Positions 1 to 7,425 of a DNA stretch of 33,398 bases are shown here, piece after piece; the first letter of the stretch is position 1; each line of letters opens with the position of its first letter. Source of the DNA: Acidobacteriota bacterium (GTDB lineage: Bacteria > Acidobacteriota > UBA4820 > DSQY01); the NCBI GenBank assembly GCA_040752915.1, contig JBFMHB010000036.1, positions 1-33,398 of the forward strand. Reading direction: 5' to 3'. The notes under the pieces are model-generated. The model did not search any database. It worked only from the letters and a program-made list of their open reading frames with translations, and had not been told where the DNA came from. The position numbers were made by a program, and so were the translations under genes.

Positions 1-2172
1 CCCGCCCCGACCGTTGCGGCGCAACGCCCGGCGGGAGGCGCAGAGGTTCGCCGCCCTCAGGGACCGGCCCAGAGTCCCACTCCTCCGAGGCCCTCCGCCC
101 CCACGGGCGCAAGGCCTCCGGCCGGCCCCGCCCAGCGGCCCGCTCAGGGTCCGTCGCGACCTTCGGGGGCGCCTTCCGGACAAAGACCGCCGGCCCCTGG
201 AAGGCCCGCCGCGGGACCCGGCCGCAGCCGGACGGGACCGGCGCCCGGTGCGCCTGTCGCTCCCCCCCCGCGTCCGGTCGTGGAGGCCCACGCTCCGCGC
301 CCGGCCCCCGTGGACGCGCGGCGGAAGACCAAGCGCGAGCGCCGGCTGGAGAAGCTGCAGGCCCGCGTGGACCGCCAGGAGCGGCTGGACCAGGAGATCC
401 TCGACGCCCAGGCCAAGGCCGAAAAAGGCGAGGCCGTCTTCATCCGGGAAGGAATCACGGTCAAGGAACTGGCCGACAAGCTGTCCGTCAAGGTCAAGGA
501 CATCATCGCCAAGCTGATGATGCGGGGGATCCTGGTCACCATCAACCAGCCCCTGGACAGTCAAGTGGCCATCCAGGTGTCCTCCATGTTCGGTTTCCAG
601 GCGGAGGTGATCTCCTTCGAGGACGAACTCGTCCTCACCCAGGAGGACGTCCCGGCCGAAAACAAGACCCCCCGCGCGCCCGTGGTGACGGTCATGGGCC
701 ACGTGGACCACGGGAAGTCCTCCCTCCTCGAGGCGATCCACGACGTGGACATCACGAGCAAGGAGTTCGGCGGGATCACCCAGCACATCGGGGCCTACCG
801 AGTGCGCCACGGCGAGAGGGAGTACGTGTTTCTCGACACGCCCGGCCACGAGGCCTTCACCCTCATGCGCGCCCGCGGCGCCCAGGTGACCGACGTCGTC
901 ATCCTCGTGGTGGCGGCCGACGACGGGGTCATGCCGCAGACGGTGGAAGCCATCAACCACTGCAAGGCCGCGAACGTACCCTTCGTCGTGGCCGTGAACA
1001 AGATGGACAAGCCCGGAGCCGATCCGGACCGGGTCAAGCGCGAACTCATGCAACACGGCATCGTCACCGAGGAGTTCGGCGGCGAAACCGTGGCGGTCCC
1101 GGTGTCCGCGAAGTCCAGGCAGGGCATCGAGGAACTGCTGGAAATGGTGGCCCTGGTGGCCGACATGCTGGACCTGGATGCGGCCCCCGATTCCCCCGCC
1201 ATGGGAACGGTCCTCGAGTCCAAGCTGGACCGCACGCGCGGCCCCGTCGCCACCGTCCTCATCCAGGACGGGACCCTCCGCGTGGGGGACTTCTTCCTGT
1301 GCGGCTCCACCTTCGGCCACGTGCGCGGGTTGTTCGACGACAAGGGCGAGCGCGTGGAGGAGGCCGGGCCAAGCACGCCTGTGGAGATTCTCGGCTTCTC
1401 CGAAGTGCCCGCCGTCGGGTCCGTCTTCCAGGCCATGCTGGATGAGGCCAAGGCCCGGCAGGTCGCGGCCTTCCGGAAGGAGCAGGAAAAGGCCAAGGCG
1501 CTGAGGTCCTCCAAGGTGCGGCTCGAGAACGTCTTCGGCGCCATCAAGCAGGGCGAGATCCAGGAGCTTTCCGTGATCCTGAAGGCGGACGTGCAGGGAT
1601 CCCTGGAGGCCATCGCCCAGCAGGTCCAGGACCTCTCCACCGAGGAGGTGAAGATCGCCGTCGTCCACAAGGGAGTCGGCGCCGTCTCCGAGGGCGACGT
1701 CCTTCTGGCCTCCGCCAGCAACGCCATCATCATCGGCTTCAACGTGAGACCCGAGCGCAAAGCCGCGGAGGTGGCCAAGAACGAAGGCGTGGAGATCGCC
1801 CTGTTCACGGTCATTTACGATCTGGTGGATCGGCTGAAGCTGGCCCTGACGGGTATGCTCAAACCCATTGAACAAGAGGTCATCCTGGGCCACGCCGAAG
1901 TCAAGGAGATCTTCAAGGTCTCCAAGGTGGGGACCATCGCCGGGTGCATCGTGTCCGATGGCCGGATCCCGCGAACGGCCCAGATCCGGGTGCTGAGGGA
2001 CAACGTGGTGGTGCACACGGGCCGGATCGGCTCCCTCAAGCGCTTCAAGGATGACGCTTCGGAGGTGAAGGAAGGCCTCGAGTGCGGCATCGGGCTCGAG
2101 AACTTCAACGATGTGAAGCCGGGCGACGTGCTGGAGGCCTTCGAGATCCAGATCCAGGAGCGGACGCTCTAG
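1..2172 (+). CDS. infB: Translation initiation factor IF-2 (5' end outside window)
   Basis: IF-2 is the GTPase that brings initiator fMet-tRNA to the 30S subunit and promotes subunit joining. The frame is open from base 1, so the gene starts upstream of the window; 723 codons are visible. The first 90 or so codons are a Pro/Ala/Arg-rich linker, typical of IF-2 N-termini. An IF2_N-like segment (KELADKLSVKVKDIIAKLM) follows at about 460-520. The G domain is intact: GHVDHGKS at 697-720, DTPGHE at 835-852 and NKMD at 997-1008. Beta-barrel domains and a conserved C-terminal initiator-tRNA-binding domain follow. A GTG at 280 could be miscalled as the start, but the protein plainly extends upstream of it. 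It is the first visible gene of an operon with the DUF503 gene, rbfA and truB, a common bacterial order. Confidence 0.98.
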   Translation, partial: PAPTVAAQRPAGGAEVRRPQGPAQSPTPPRPSAPTGARPPAGPAQRPAQGPSRPSGAPSGQRPPAPGRPAAGPGRSRTGPAPGAPVAPPPRPVVEAHAPRPAPVDARRKTKRERRLEKLQARVDRQERLDQEILDAQAKAEKGEAVFIREGITVKELADKLSVKVKDIIAKLMMRGILVTINQPLDSQVAIQVSSMFGFQAEVISFEDELVLTQEDVPAENKTPRAPVVTVMGHVDHGKSSLLEAIHDVDITSKEFGGITQHIGAYRVRHGEREYVFLDTPGHEAFTLMRARGAQVTDVVILVVAADDGVMPQTVEAINHCKAANVPFVVAVNKMDKPGADPDRVKRELMQHGIVTEEFGGETVAVPVSAKSRQGIEELLEMVALVADMLDLDAAPDSPAMGTVLESKLDRTRGPVATVLIQDGTLRVGDFFLCGSTFGHVRGLFDDKGERVEEAGPSTPVEILGFSEVPAVGSVFQAMLDEAKARQVAAFRKEQEKAKALRSSKVRLENVFGAIKQGEIQELSVILKADVQGSLEAIAQQVQDLSTEEVKIAVVHKGVGAVSEGDVLLASASNAIIIGFNVRPERKAAEVAKNEGVEIALFTVIYDLVDRLKLALTGMLKPIEQEVILGHAEVKEIFKVSKVGTIAGCIVSDGRIPRTAQIRVLRDNVVVHTGRIGSLKRFKDDASEVKEGLECGIGLENFNDVKPGDVLEAFEIQIQERTL

Positions 2173-2229
2173 TAGGCCTTATCCTTGGGCACGGGCCCGG
2201 TGTGGGGTCGCTCCGAGGGAGGGTTTCCC

Positions 2230-2529
2230 ATGCGTCAGCCCGAACGCGCCGTGGTGGCGGTGGTCCGGGTGGATTTCAGATTGCAGGCCTCCAGGAGCCT
2301 GAAGGACAAGCGGTCGGTCATCAAGTCTTTCAGGGAGAAGGCCCAGGGGCGATTCGGGGTGGCCTCCTGCGAGAGCGGGTACCTGGAAGACGCCGGCATG
2401 GCCTCCCTCACCCTCGCCGCCCTGGCCGGTCGGGAGTCCGCCGCCCGGGACCGGCTGAGGACGGCGGTTGCCTTTCTGGAGGACCACTACGAGGTGGAGG
2501 TCTTCGCGGCCGTCGAGGAAGTGTACTGA
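2230..2529 (+). CDS. DUF503 (YlxP-like) family protein
   Basis: A 99-residue protein of the DUF503 family, often found between infB and rbfA. The family motif is visible near the N-terminus: a hydrophobic strand, then SRSLKDKRSVIKSF, then FGVASCE and an Ala/Leu-rich helix. I chose the ATG at 2230 because GAGGGAGGG lies just upstream; the frame is also open a little further upstream to 2185 without a better ribosome-binding site. It begins 57 nt after infB stops. The molecular role of the family is unsettled; the neighbourhood suggests ribosome biogenesis or translation. Confidence 0.92.
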   Translation: MRQPERAVVAVVRVDFRLQASRSLKDKRSVIKSFREKAQGRFGVASCESGYLEDAGMASLTLAALAGRESAARDRLRTAVAFLEDHYEVEVFAAVEEVY

Positions 2530-2595
2530 CGCGCCGGGAGGTCCGGCGGCACGACGAGGGAGCCGGAACCACCGGCGGCTCCAGCAGGTGAGTGG

Positions 2596-2970
2596 ATGCG
2601 GCGCTTCGCGAAATCGGACAAGGTGGGAGACCTTCTCCGCCATGGCATCTCCAACGCCCTGCTCCAGGAATTGAACGACGCCCGCCTCCGGTGGATCTCC
2701 GTCACCGAGGTCCAGGTGAACCGGGACCTGTCGGTGGCGAGGGTGTTCTACACCGTCGTGGAACCCAACCTGGACCGCAAGGGCGCCGCCGAGGCCCTCT
2801 CCGAGAATGTCCGGCCTTTGAAGGCCTACCTTTCTTCCCGCCTCCATCTCCGGCAGCTCCCGGAGATTCGGTTCGCCTTCGACGAAACGGCGGAAAGCGC
2901 CCGCCGCATCGAGGACCTGCTCGCATCCCTTCACCGCGGGGAAGAGGAGGGCGGCCGTGACTCAGGCTGA
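2596..2970 (+). CDS. rbfA: Ribosome-binding factor A
   Basis: RbfA is a small KH-fold protein that binds the 30S subunit near helix 1 of 16S rRNA and assists late maturation, notably in the cold. The 124-residue product has the expected features: an N-terminal KVGDLLRHGISNALLQEL helix, the WISVTEVQVNRDLSVARVFYTV strand pair, and the late RQLPEIRFAFDETAESARRIEDLL segment. Length is normal for the family. The gene lies 66 nt after the DUF503 gene. Its 3' end overlaps truB by 14 nt, so the two are probably translationally coupled. A 7-bp hairpin (2559-2582) sits in the leader just before the ribosome-binding site; I cannot assign it a role. Confidence 0.96.
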   Translation: MRRFAKSDKVGDLLRHGISNALLQELNDARLRWISVTEVQVNRDLSVARVFYTVVEPNLDRKGAAEALSENVRPLKAYLSSRLHLRQLPEIRFAFDETAESARRIEDLLASLHRGEEEGGRDSG

Positions 2971-3847
2971 AGTTTCGCCGCACGGTCTCATCCTCCTCGA
3001 CAAGCCATCGGGGATGACCTCTCACGACTGTGTCCAGGCCCTGCGACGCCTCTGTCCGAGAAGGTTCAAGGTGGGTCACGGCGGAACCCTGGACCCCTTT
3101 TGCACGGGCCTTCTCATCCTCCTGCTGGGGAAGGGCACCCGTCTGGCGCGGTTCTTCCAAGGGATGGACAAGGCCTACGAGGGGGTCATCCGGTTCGGGG
3201 AGGGGACGGACACCTACGACCGCGACGGGACCGTGGTCGCCACCGGAGATCCGCCCCATCTTTCCGCCTCCGAATGGCAGGAGGCCGCCAACCGCTTCGT
3301 GGGCCCGTTCCAGCAGATCCCTCCGGCCTTCTCGGCCAAAAGGATCGGCCACGTGCGGGCGTACGAGATGGCTCGAAAGGGGGAAGTCCCCGACCTGGCG
3401 CCCGTCTCCATCCAGATTTACAGGTTTGAGGTCTCACCGGTGGACGCCCGGGACCTCCACTTCAGGCTCCGCTGTTCCTCCGGAACCTACGTGAGGGCCC
3501 TCGCGCGCGACCTGGGAGCCGCCGTCGGCTCTCCCGCCCACTGCTTCCAGCTGTGCCGGACCGAAGTGGGGCCCTATTCGGTGCATGGCGCCAATCCCCT
3601 GGATGATCCCTTCGCGCCGAGCGGGTTCCTGCCCTTCGATGCCCTGGATCTCGGCTTTCCGACCTTCCAGGCCACGGATCGTGAGGAACGCCTGTTCCTC
3701 AACGGGCAAGACGTGGCGGCCCCCAAGGGACTTCAGGGACGGGAGGGGATGGTCAAGGTCCTGGCCCCGGACGGAAGGTTCCTCGCCCTCGCCCGGGTGG
3801 ATGCGCGCCTCCTCCACCCGACGGTCGTCTTCCCCGAGAAGGACTGA
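2957..3847 (+). CDS. truB: tRNA pseudouridine(55) synthase
   Basis: TruB converts U55 in the T-loop of most tRNAs to pseudouridine and also acts as a tRNA chaperone. The 296-residue protein opens with GLILLDKPSGMTSH and carries the catalytic motif GGTLDPFCTGLL, with the nucleophile Asp46. Other family blocks are present: KAYEGVIRFGEGTDTYD, QIPPAFSAKRIGHVRAYE and the CSSGTYVRALARDLG region. The C-terminus has the short PUA-like tail. The start is GTG at 2957, inside the end of rbfA. It is the last gene of the infB operon; two hairpins follow the stop. Confidence 0.97.
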   Translation: MTQAEVSPHGLILLDKPSGMTSHDCVQALRRLCPRRFKVGHGGTLDPFCTGLLILLLGKGTRLARFFQGMDKAYEGVIRFGEGTDTYDRDGTVVATGDPPHLSASEWQEAANRFVGPFQQIPPAFSAKRIGHVRAYEMARKGEVPDLAPVSIQIYRFEVSPVDARDLHFRLRCSSGTYVRALARDLGAAVGSPAHCFQLCRTEVGPYSVHGANPLDDPFAPSGFLPFDALDLGFPTFQATDREERLFLNGQDVAAPKGLQGREGMVKVLAPDGRFLALARVDARLLHPTVVFPEKD

Positions 3848-3851
3848 GGAG

Positions 3852-3872
3852 GGCCCCTGCTTCGCAGGGGCC
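3852..3872 (+). terminator. Hairpin after truB
   Basis: A 9-bp GC-rich stem (3852-3860 with 3864-3872) with a TTC loop starts five bases after the truB stop. No T-run follows on the + strand, so it could act with the next hairpin, as an mRNA 3'-end stabiliser, or as a weak terminator. Confidence 0.5.
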
Positions 3873-3906
3873 GCCCGGGGCCGACGCCTCAGGCCGCCCA
3901 TGAAGA

Positions 3907-3932
3907 AAGAGGGCCCCCTCGGGGGCCCTCTT
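3907..3932. terminator. Bidirectional terminator between truB and the beta-propeller gene
   Basis: A perfect 11-bp stem, AAGAGGGCCCC paired with GGGGCCCTCTT, with a CTCG loop. It lies between the convergent stops of truB and the - strand gene ending at 3954. The A-rich left flank gives T residues on the - strand, so it fits best as a terminator for the - strand gene and also as the end of the infB operon. Confidence 0.7.
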
Positions 3933-3953
3933 CGTTGATTCCGGGACGCTCGC

Positions 3954-5654
3954 TCAGTGGGTCTTGTCCAGCGTGAAGCTGCGGGTCGTGACCTCGCCGC
4001 CGATCCGGCCGATGACCCTCCAATAGACGGTCACCTGCGGATTGGGGACCAGGTTGGCGGCCGCGAGGACCTTGGCCCATTTCTTGTCGGAAGGCTTCCA
4101 CGACGTCGCCCGGATCCACTTCTTGGTCTTCGACGAACTGGTCACGACGGGGGTGGTGAAGGTCGGGTCCATGGAGACCAGAACCTGGTACTGGTTGTCC
4201 ACGAGGTTGTCCAGCCAGGTGAAGGTGGGGGGGCCCTGGCTCACGTTGTGCACCGGAGCAGGGTTGTCGAAGGTGACGGTGACGGTGTCCACGCCCACGT
4301 TTCCCGCCGAATCGGTGGCCAAAAGGGAGATGTCGTAGGTCCCGTCGTCGAACAGGGCGGAATTCGTCGACCAGAGCAGGGTGCCGACGTCCGAAGAGGC
4401 CACCTTGGACTGGCCGATGTAGAGCTCCACCTTCCCCAGGGAAAAGTCGTCCGAGGCCGTCCCGTTTACCGTGAACGCGCCCGTGATGACCGATCCGTCA
4501 CCCGGGGAATGGATGGCCGTGAAAGGCTCGTCATCCCGGCGCTGAACGTGGCGCGCCGACATGCCACCCTGACTCCAGGAGCCTCCGGGACCCGCGGGGA
4601 CCGCATACGCGGCGAGGACCTGGGTGCCCGGCCCCGTTCGAGTGACGATTCGCCCCTTGATCCCCCAACCGAGCAGGACGGCTTCCTTCCCCGCCCCCAT
4701 GCTGGGCATGTATCCGTAGAACGATCCGTCCACCGCATCGAACCAGGCGATGACCCCGGTGGCGTCCAGGTAGGCGACGATTCCATTGCGGTCCACCGCC
4801 ATGGAGGCCGTGACCTCCGGGGTCCACTCGGTGTTGACGTCGGAGAACACCCACAGGATGGCCCCGGTGGAGACGTCCAGCCCGTAGATCTCGCTCCCCC
4901 CATCGTCCGCCACCACGAGGGTGTCCCCGTAAATGACGGGCGCCATGCGCTTGACCAGGAGGAGGCCGCCTTGCTGGTCCCGGGCCTCCCAGAGGAACTG
5001 GCCGTGGACGTCGTAGACGTCCAGGATGCCCTCCCGGATGTAGAACAGGTCGTCGTACCGGTCCATGACCACGGGAACCTTGGAGGCGTTGAAGAAGTTC
5101 TTCCTCCAGATGACCATCCCCGAATTGGGGTTCACGGCATGCATGAAGTTGTCGCCGGTGATGTAGACGGTCCCGTCGTGCCCGACCGTGGGCGGCCCCA
5201 CCTCCGTCCCCAGGTGGACGTGGAAGCGCTGGCTGCCGTCCGGGTTGAGGGCGTAAAGGTCGCCGTCCTTTCCACCGAAGTAGATCTTTCCGTCGGCGGC
5301 CACCGCGAGAGGGGTGGCCGGTACGGCTCCGACGGATTGCTTCCAGATCATGTTCCCGGCCGTGGAGTAAGCCCGGATCTCCAGGGAGGAGGTGCCGAAA
5401 TAAAGCACCCCCCCATGAAGGACGATGGGCGTGACGATCAGTCCTCCCGGTTTGACGGCCCAGGCGGGTGTACCCTGGGGCGTGAGGGCGCGGAGCTTTT
5501 CGTCGTCCGTGGCGAAGTACACGGAACCGTCGTTGCCCAGAGTGGGAGCGAAGAGGATGGTCGCGGGCCCGTTGTATTGCCACAAAGGCTCGTAGCTCGC
5601 CTGGACGGCGAGCGTCGCCAAGAGAAACAGGACACCCCATAGGACACGGCGCAT
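3954..5654 (-). CDS. Secreted PQQ-type beta-propeller protein with Ig-like domain
   Basis: A 566-residue exported protein. A signal peptide (MRRVLWGVLFLLATLAVQAS) is followed by repeated PQQ/BamB-like blades at about residues 20-375, with recurring patterns such as DGSVYFATDD, DGKIYFGGKDGDLYALNPDG and DGTVYITGDNFMHAVNPNSG. An Ig-like module (about 382-467, with DSAGNVGVDTVTVTF) and a C-terminal domain of about 99 residues follow. No quinone-dehydrogenase catalytic sequence is evident, so I read it as a structural or binding propeller, not an enzyme. The start is the ATG at 5654, preceded by GGAGGAGGAG. The same frame stays open far upstream to 7217, but that part is antisense to the hydrolase gene. 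A strong promoter lies just upstream. Confidence 0.88.
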   Translation of the reverse strand: MRRVLWGVLFLLATLAVQASYEPLWQYNGPATILFAPTLGNDGSVYFATDDEKLRALTPQGTPAWAVKPGGLIVTPIVLHGGVLYFGTSSLEIRAYSTAGNMIWKQSVGAVPATPLAVAADGKIYFGGKDGDLYALNPDGSQRFHVHLGTEVGPPTVGHDGTVYITGDNFMHAVNPNSGMVIWRKNFFNASKVPVVMDRYDDLFYIREGILDVYDVHGQFLWEARDQQGGLLLVKRMAPVIYGDTLVVADDGGSEIYGLDVSTGAILWVFSDVNTEWTPEVTASMAVDRNGIVAYLDATGVIAWFDAVDGSFYGYMPSMGAGKEAVLLGWGIKGRIVTRTGPGTQVLAAYAVPAGPGGSWSQGGMSARHVQRRDDEPFTAIHSPGDGSVITGAFTVNGTASDDFSLGKVELYIGQSKVASSDVGTLLWSTNSALFDDGTYDISLLATDSAGNVGVDTVTVTFDNPAPVHNVSQGPPTFTWLDNLVDNQYQVLVSMDPTFTTPVVTSSSKTKKWIRATSWKPSDKKWAKVLAAANLVPNPQVTVYWRVIGRIGGEVTTRSFTLDKTH

Positions 5655-5677
5655 GTTCTCCTCCTCCGTCTCATCTG

Positions 5678-5706
5678 AATATAGCATGCGAATTATTGGT
5701 TTGCAA
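5678..5706 (-). promoter_or_regulatory. Sigma-70-type promoter of the beta-propeller gene
   Basis: On the - strand, TTGCAA (5706-5701), a 17-nt spacer and TATATT (5683-5678) match the sigma-70 consensus at 4/6 and 5/6 positions with ideal spacing. The -10 box ends 23 bases before the start codon, giving a short leader that holds the strong ribosome-binding site. The region is markedly AT-rich compared with the surrounding sequence. Confidence 0.72.
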
Positions 5707-5722
5707 CTTTCTGAAACCAATA
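5694..5722. repeat. 9-bp inverted repeat, candidate operator
   Basis: TATTGGTTT (5694-5702) and AAACCAATA (5714-5722) form a perfect inverted repeat with an 11-base spacer. The left arm lies between and partly over the -35 and -10 elements of the - strand promoter, and the right arm lies just upstream of the -35. This placement suits a dimeric repressor site. A hairpin role is less likely because the repeat is upstream of the expected transcript start for the - strand gene. Confidence 0.5.
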
Positions 5723-5831
5723 GCAAATCCCTCCACCCCGCCCCGCGCAACCTTGAAGGCCGGAATCCGTACCATAGGGACAGCCTCCCGGGTGCCCCGA
5801 CGGCGCCTTCACCGGGGGGCGGGAGGTGACC

Positions 5832-7166
5832 GTGGGGACCCGATTCGCCCTGGCCCTGGCTGCGTTGTGCCTGGCAGGATCCGCCGGGGCGCAAACCCCG
5901 GCGGCGCTGGAACCGGGCGTCGTCCATCCGAAGGTGCTCTGCCAGGGGGACCCCTCTCATTCGTACGCCCTCTACCTGCCCCGAGGCTACCATCCCGGAC
6001 GACCCTGGCCCGTCCTGTTCTGCCTGTCGCCGACGGGCCAGGGGGAAGTCCCCCTTCGCCTCGTGAAGGACGCCGCCGAGGCCGGGGGCTACATCGTGGC
6101 CGCCTCCAACGACTCCCGAAACGGCCCCTGGCAACCCATCCTGGAGGCCCAGCAGGCCCTCTGGAAAGACGTCTCCGCCCGTTTCCCGATGGCCTCCTCC
6201 GGACACCTGGCCATGGGCTTCTCCGGTGGGGCCCGGGCGGCGCTCCACCTGGCCCTCACGCACAGGGACCGCTTCCGCGGCGTGATCTCCTGCGGGGCCT
6301 TCTACGCGGAGCAGAAGGACCTTCCCAGGAAGAGCGGCCTCTCCCTCTACCTGCTGACCGGGAACAGGGATTTCAACCGCTTCGAGATGGGGCGCGCCCT
6401 GGAAACCGAACCAAAAAGAGGAAATCGCGTTTGGTTGCAGGTCTTTGAGGGAAAGCACCGGTGGCCCGATGCGGCCCAATTCGGCCAGGCCCTCGCCTTC
6501 TTCGCGGCGGAGGAAGCCTCCCCCGGCGACCCCCTCCGAAGCCGGTGGGCCGCCGACCGCGCCGGAGAGGCGGAGGATCTCCTTCAAAAGGGCCGCTCCT
6601 ATGAGGCCTATCGCCTGTTCACCCAGATCGCCCGGCTGTACCCGGAGGTGCCCGCTGGAGCGGCCGCCGCCGGAAAGGCCGCCGCCCTCGAGCGCACGGA
6701 AGAGGTGATCTCGGCCCGGGCCCGCGACCGGCGCTTCGAGGACCTTTGGGGACGCCTGAAGGCCGTCTCCAGCCAGGACCAGCTCCTGGGCCTGATCCGG
6801 GAACTGAGAAAGCTGAAGGCGGCCGGGGGCGAGGACTCGGAGGACGCCGAGGACCTGCTTCAACTGAACGCGCTCTCTCTGGAACAGCTCGGAGTCCAGC
6901 TCCTTCGGGCGGGCCGCTACGACGAGGCCGCCTTCTGCCTGGAGACCGCGGCCCTCGTCTTGCCAAGCCACTCGATCCTGAACTACAACGCCGCGTGCGC
7001 CCTGGCGAGGGCGGGGCGGAGCGAATCGGCCATGGAATTCCTGGAAAAGGCGGTGGCCGCCGGTTTCAAAGACCGCGCCCTGGCCTCGAAAGATTCCGAT
7101 CTGGATTCCCTTCGCAAGCATCCCCGGTTCCAGCGGCTCCTCGACGGGATGGGTCCGGGATCGTGA
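5832..7166 (+). CDS. Secreted alpha/beta-hydrolase with TPR-like C-terminus
   Basis: A 444-residue exported protein. After a signal peptide (about residues 1-21, ending SAGAQ) comes an alpha/beta-hydrolase domain of the esterase / PHB-depolymerase-like kind. The nucleophile elbow is GFSGG (Ser131); a probable Asp180 in GNRDF and His209 in EGKHRWPD complete a plausible triad. From about residue 230 the protein is helical, with TPR-like repeats (for example SILNYNAACALARAGRSESAMEFLEKAV). I chose GTG 5832 because GGAGGTGA at 5822-5829 is correctly spaced from it; GTG 5826 is an alternative. The substrate is unknown. It diverges from the beta-propeller gene across 177 bases. Confidence 0.85.
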   Translation: MGTRFALALAALCLAGSAGAQTPAALEPGVVHPKVLCQGDPSHSYALYLPRGYHPGRPWPVLFCLSPTGQGEVPLRLVKDAAEAGGYIVAASNDSRNGPWQPILEAQQALWKDVSARFPMASSGHLAMGFSGGARAALHLALTHRDRFRGVISCGAFYAEQKDLPRKSGLSLYLLTGNRDFNRFEMGRALETEPKRGNRVWLQVFEGKHRWPDAAQFGQALAFFAAEEASPGDPLRSRWAADRAGEAEDLLQKGRSYEAYRLFTQIARLYPEVPAGAAAAGKAAALERTEEVISARARDRRFEDLWGRLKAVSSQDQLLGLIRELRKLKAAGGEDSEDAEDLLQLNALSLEQLGVQLLRAGRYDEAAFCLETAALVLPSHSILNYNAACALARAGRSESAMEFLEKAVAAGFKDRALASKDSDLDSLRKHPRFQRLLDGMGPGS

Positions 7167-7211
7167 AGGGCTCCCGGAGGGCGTCCGCCGGCCCGCCCGT
7201 CGCCTCTGCCC

Positions 7212-7240
7212 TTGCAATTTTCGGCGTGATGTGGGATAAG
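7212..7240 (+). promoter_or_regulatory. Candidate promoter with long leader before the DEAD-box helicase
   Basis: TTGCAA (7212-7217), a 17-nt spacer and GATAAG (7235-7240) each match 4/6 of the sigma-70 consensus. If used, the helicase mRNA would carry a leader of about 180 nt (to 7425), containing an AAACGG/CCGTTT pairing near 7316-7350. No open frame in the 259-base gap from 7167 to 7425 looks like a gene. Confidence 0.4.
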
Positions 7241-7425
7241 GGCTTCTTCGCGTCCGACGATCCCGTCGCCTGCGGCCCCTACCTCGGGGAGTCCTGCGGC
7301 GGAGATCCAGGGCTCAAACGGCGGTTTCCCCGGCGATCCCACCGTTTCCGACAACCGCAGGCCGGAACCTGACGCAGGGTGTATCCGCGCGCGGCGCGGC
7401 GCACCGCGAGCGTCGCAGGAAATTC

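Noticed and set aside
3957-5642. A 561-codon + strand open frame
   Set aside because: It is antisense to the beta-propeller gene, of low complexity, and an artefact of high GC content.
5655-7217. A - strand frame extending the beta-propeller protein by over 500 codons upstream
   Set aside because: It is antisense to the hydrolase gene, has no family sequence, and the real start at 5654 has a ribosome-binding site, signal peptide and promoter.
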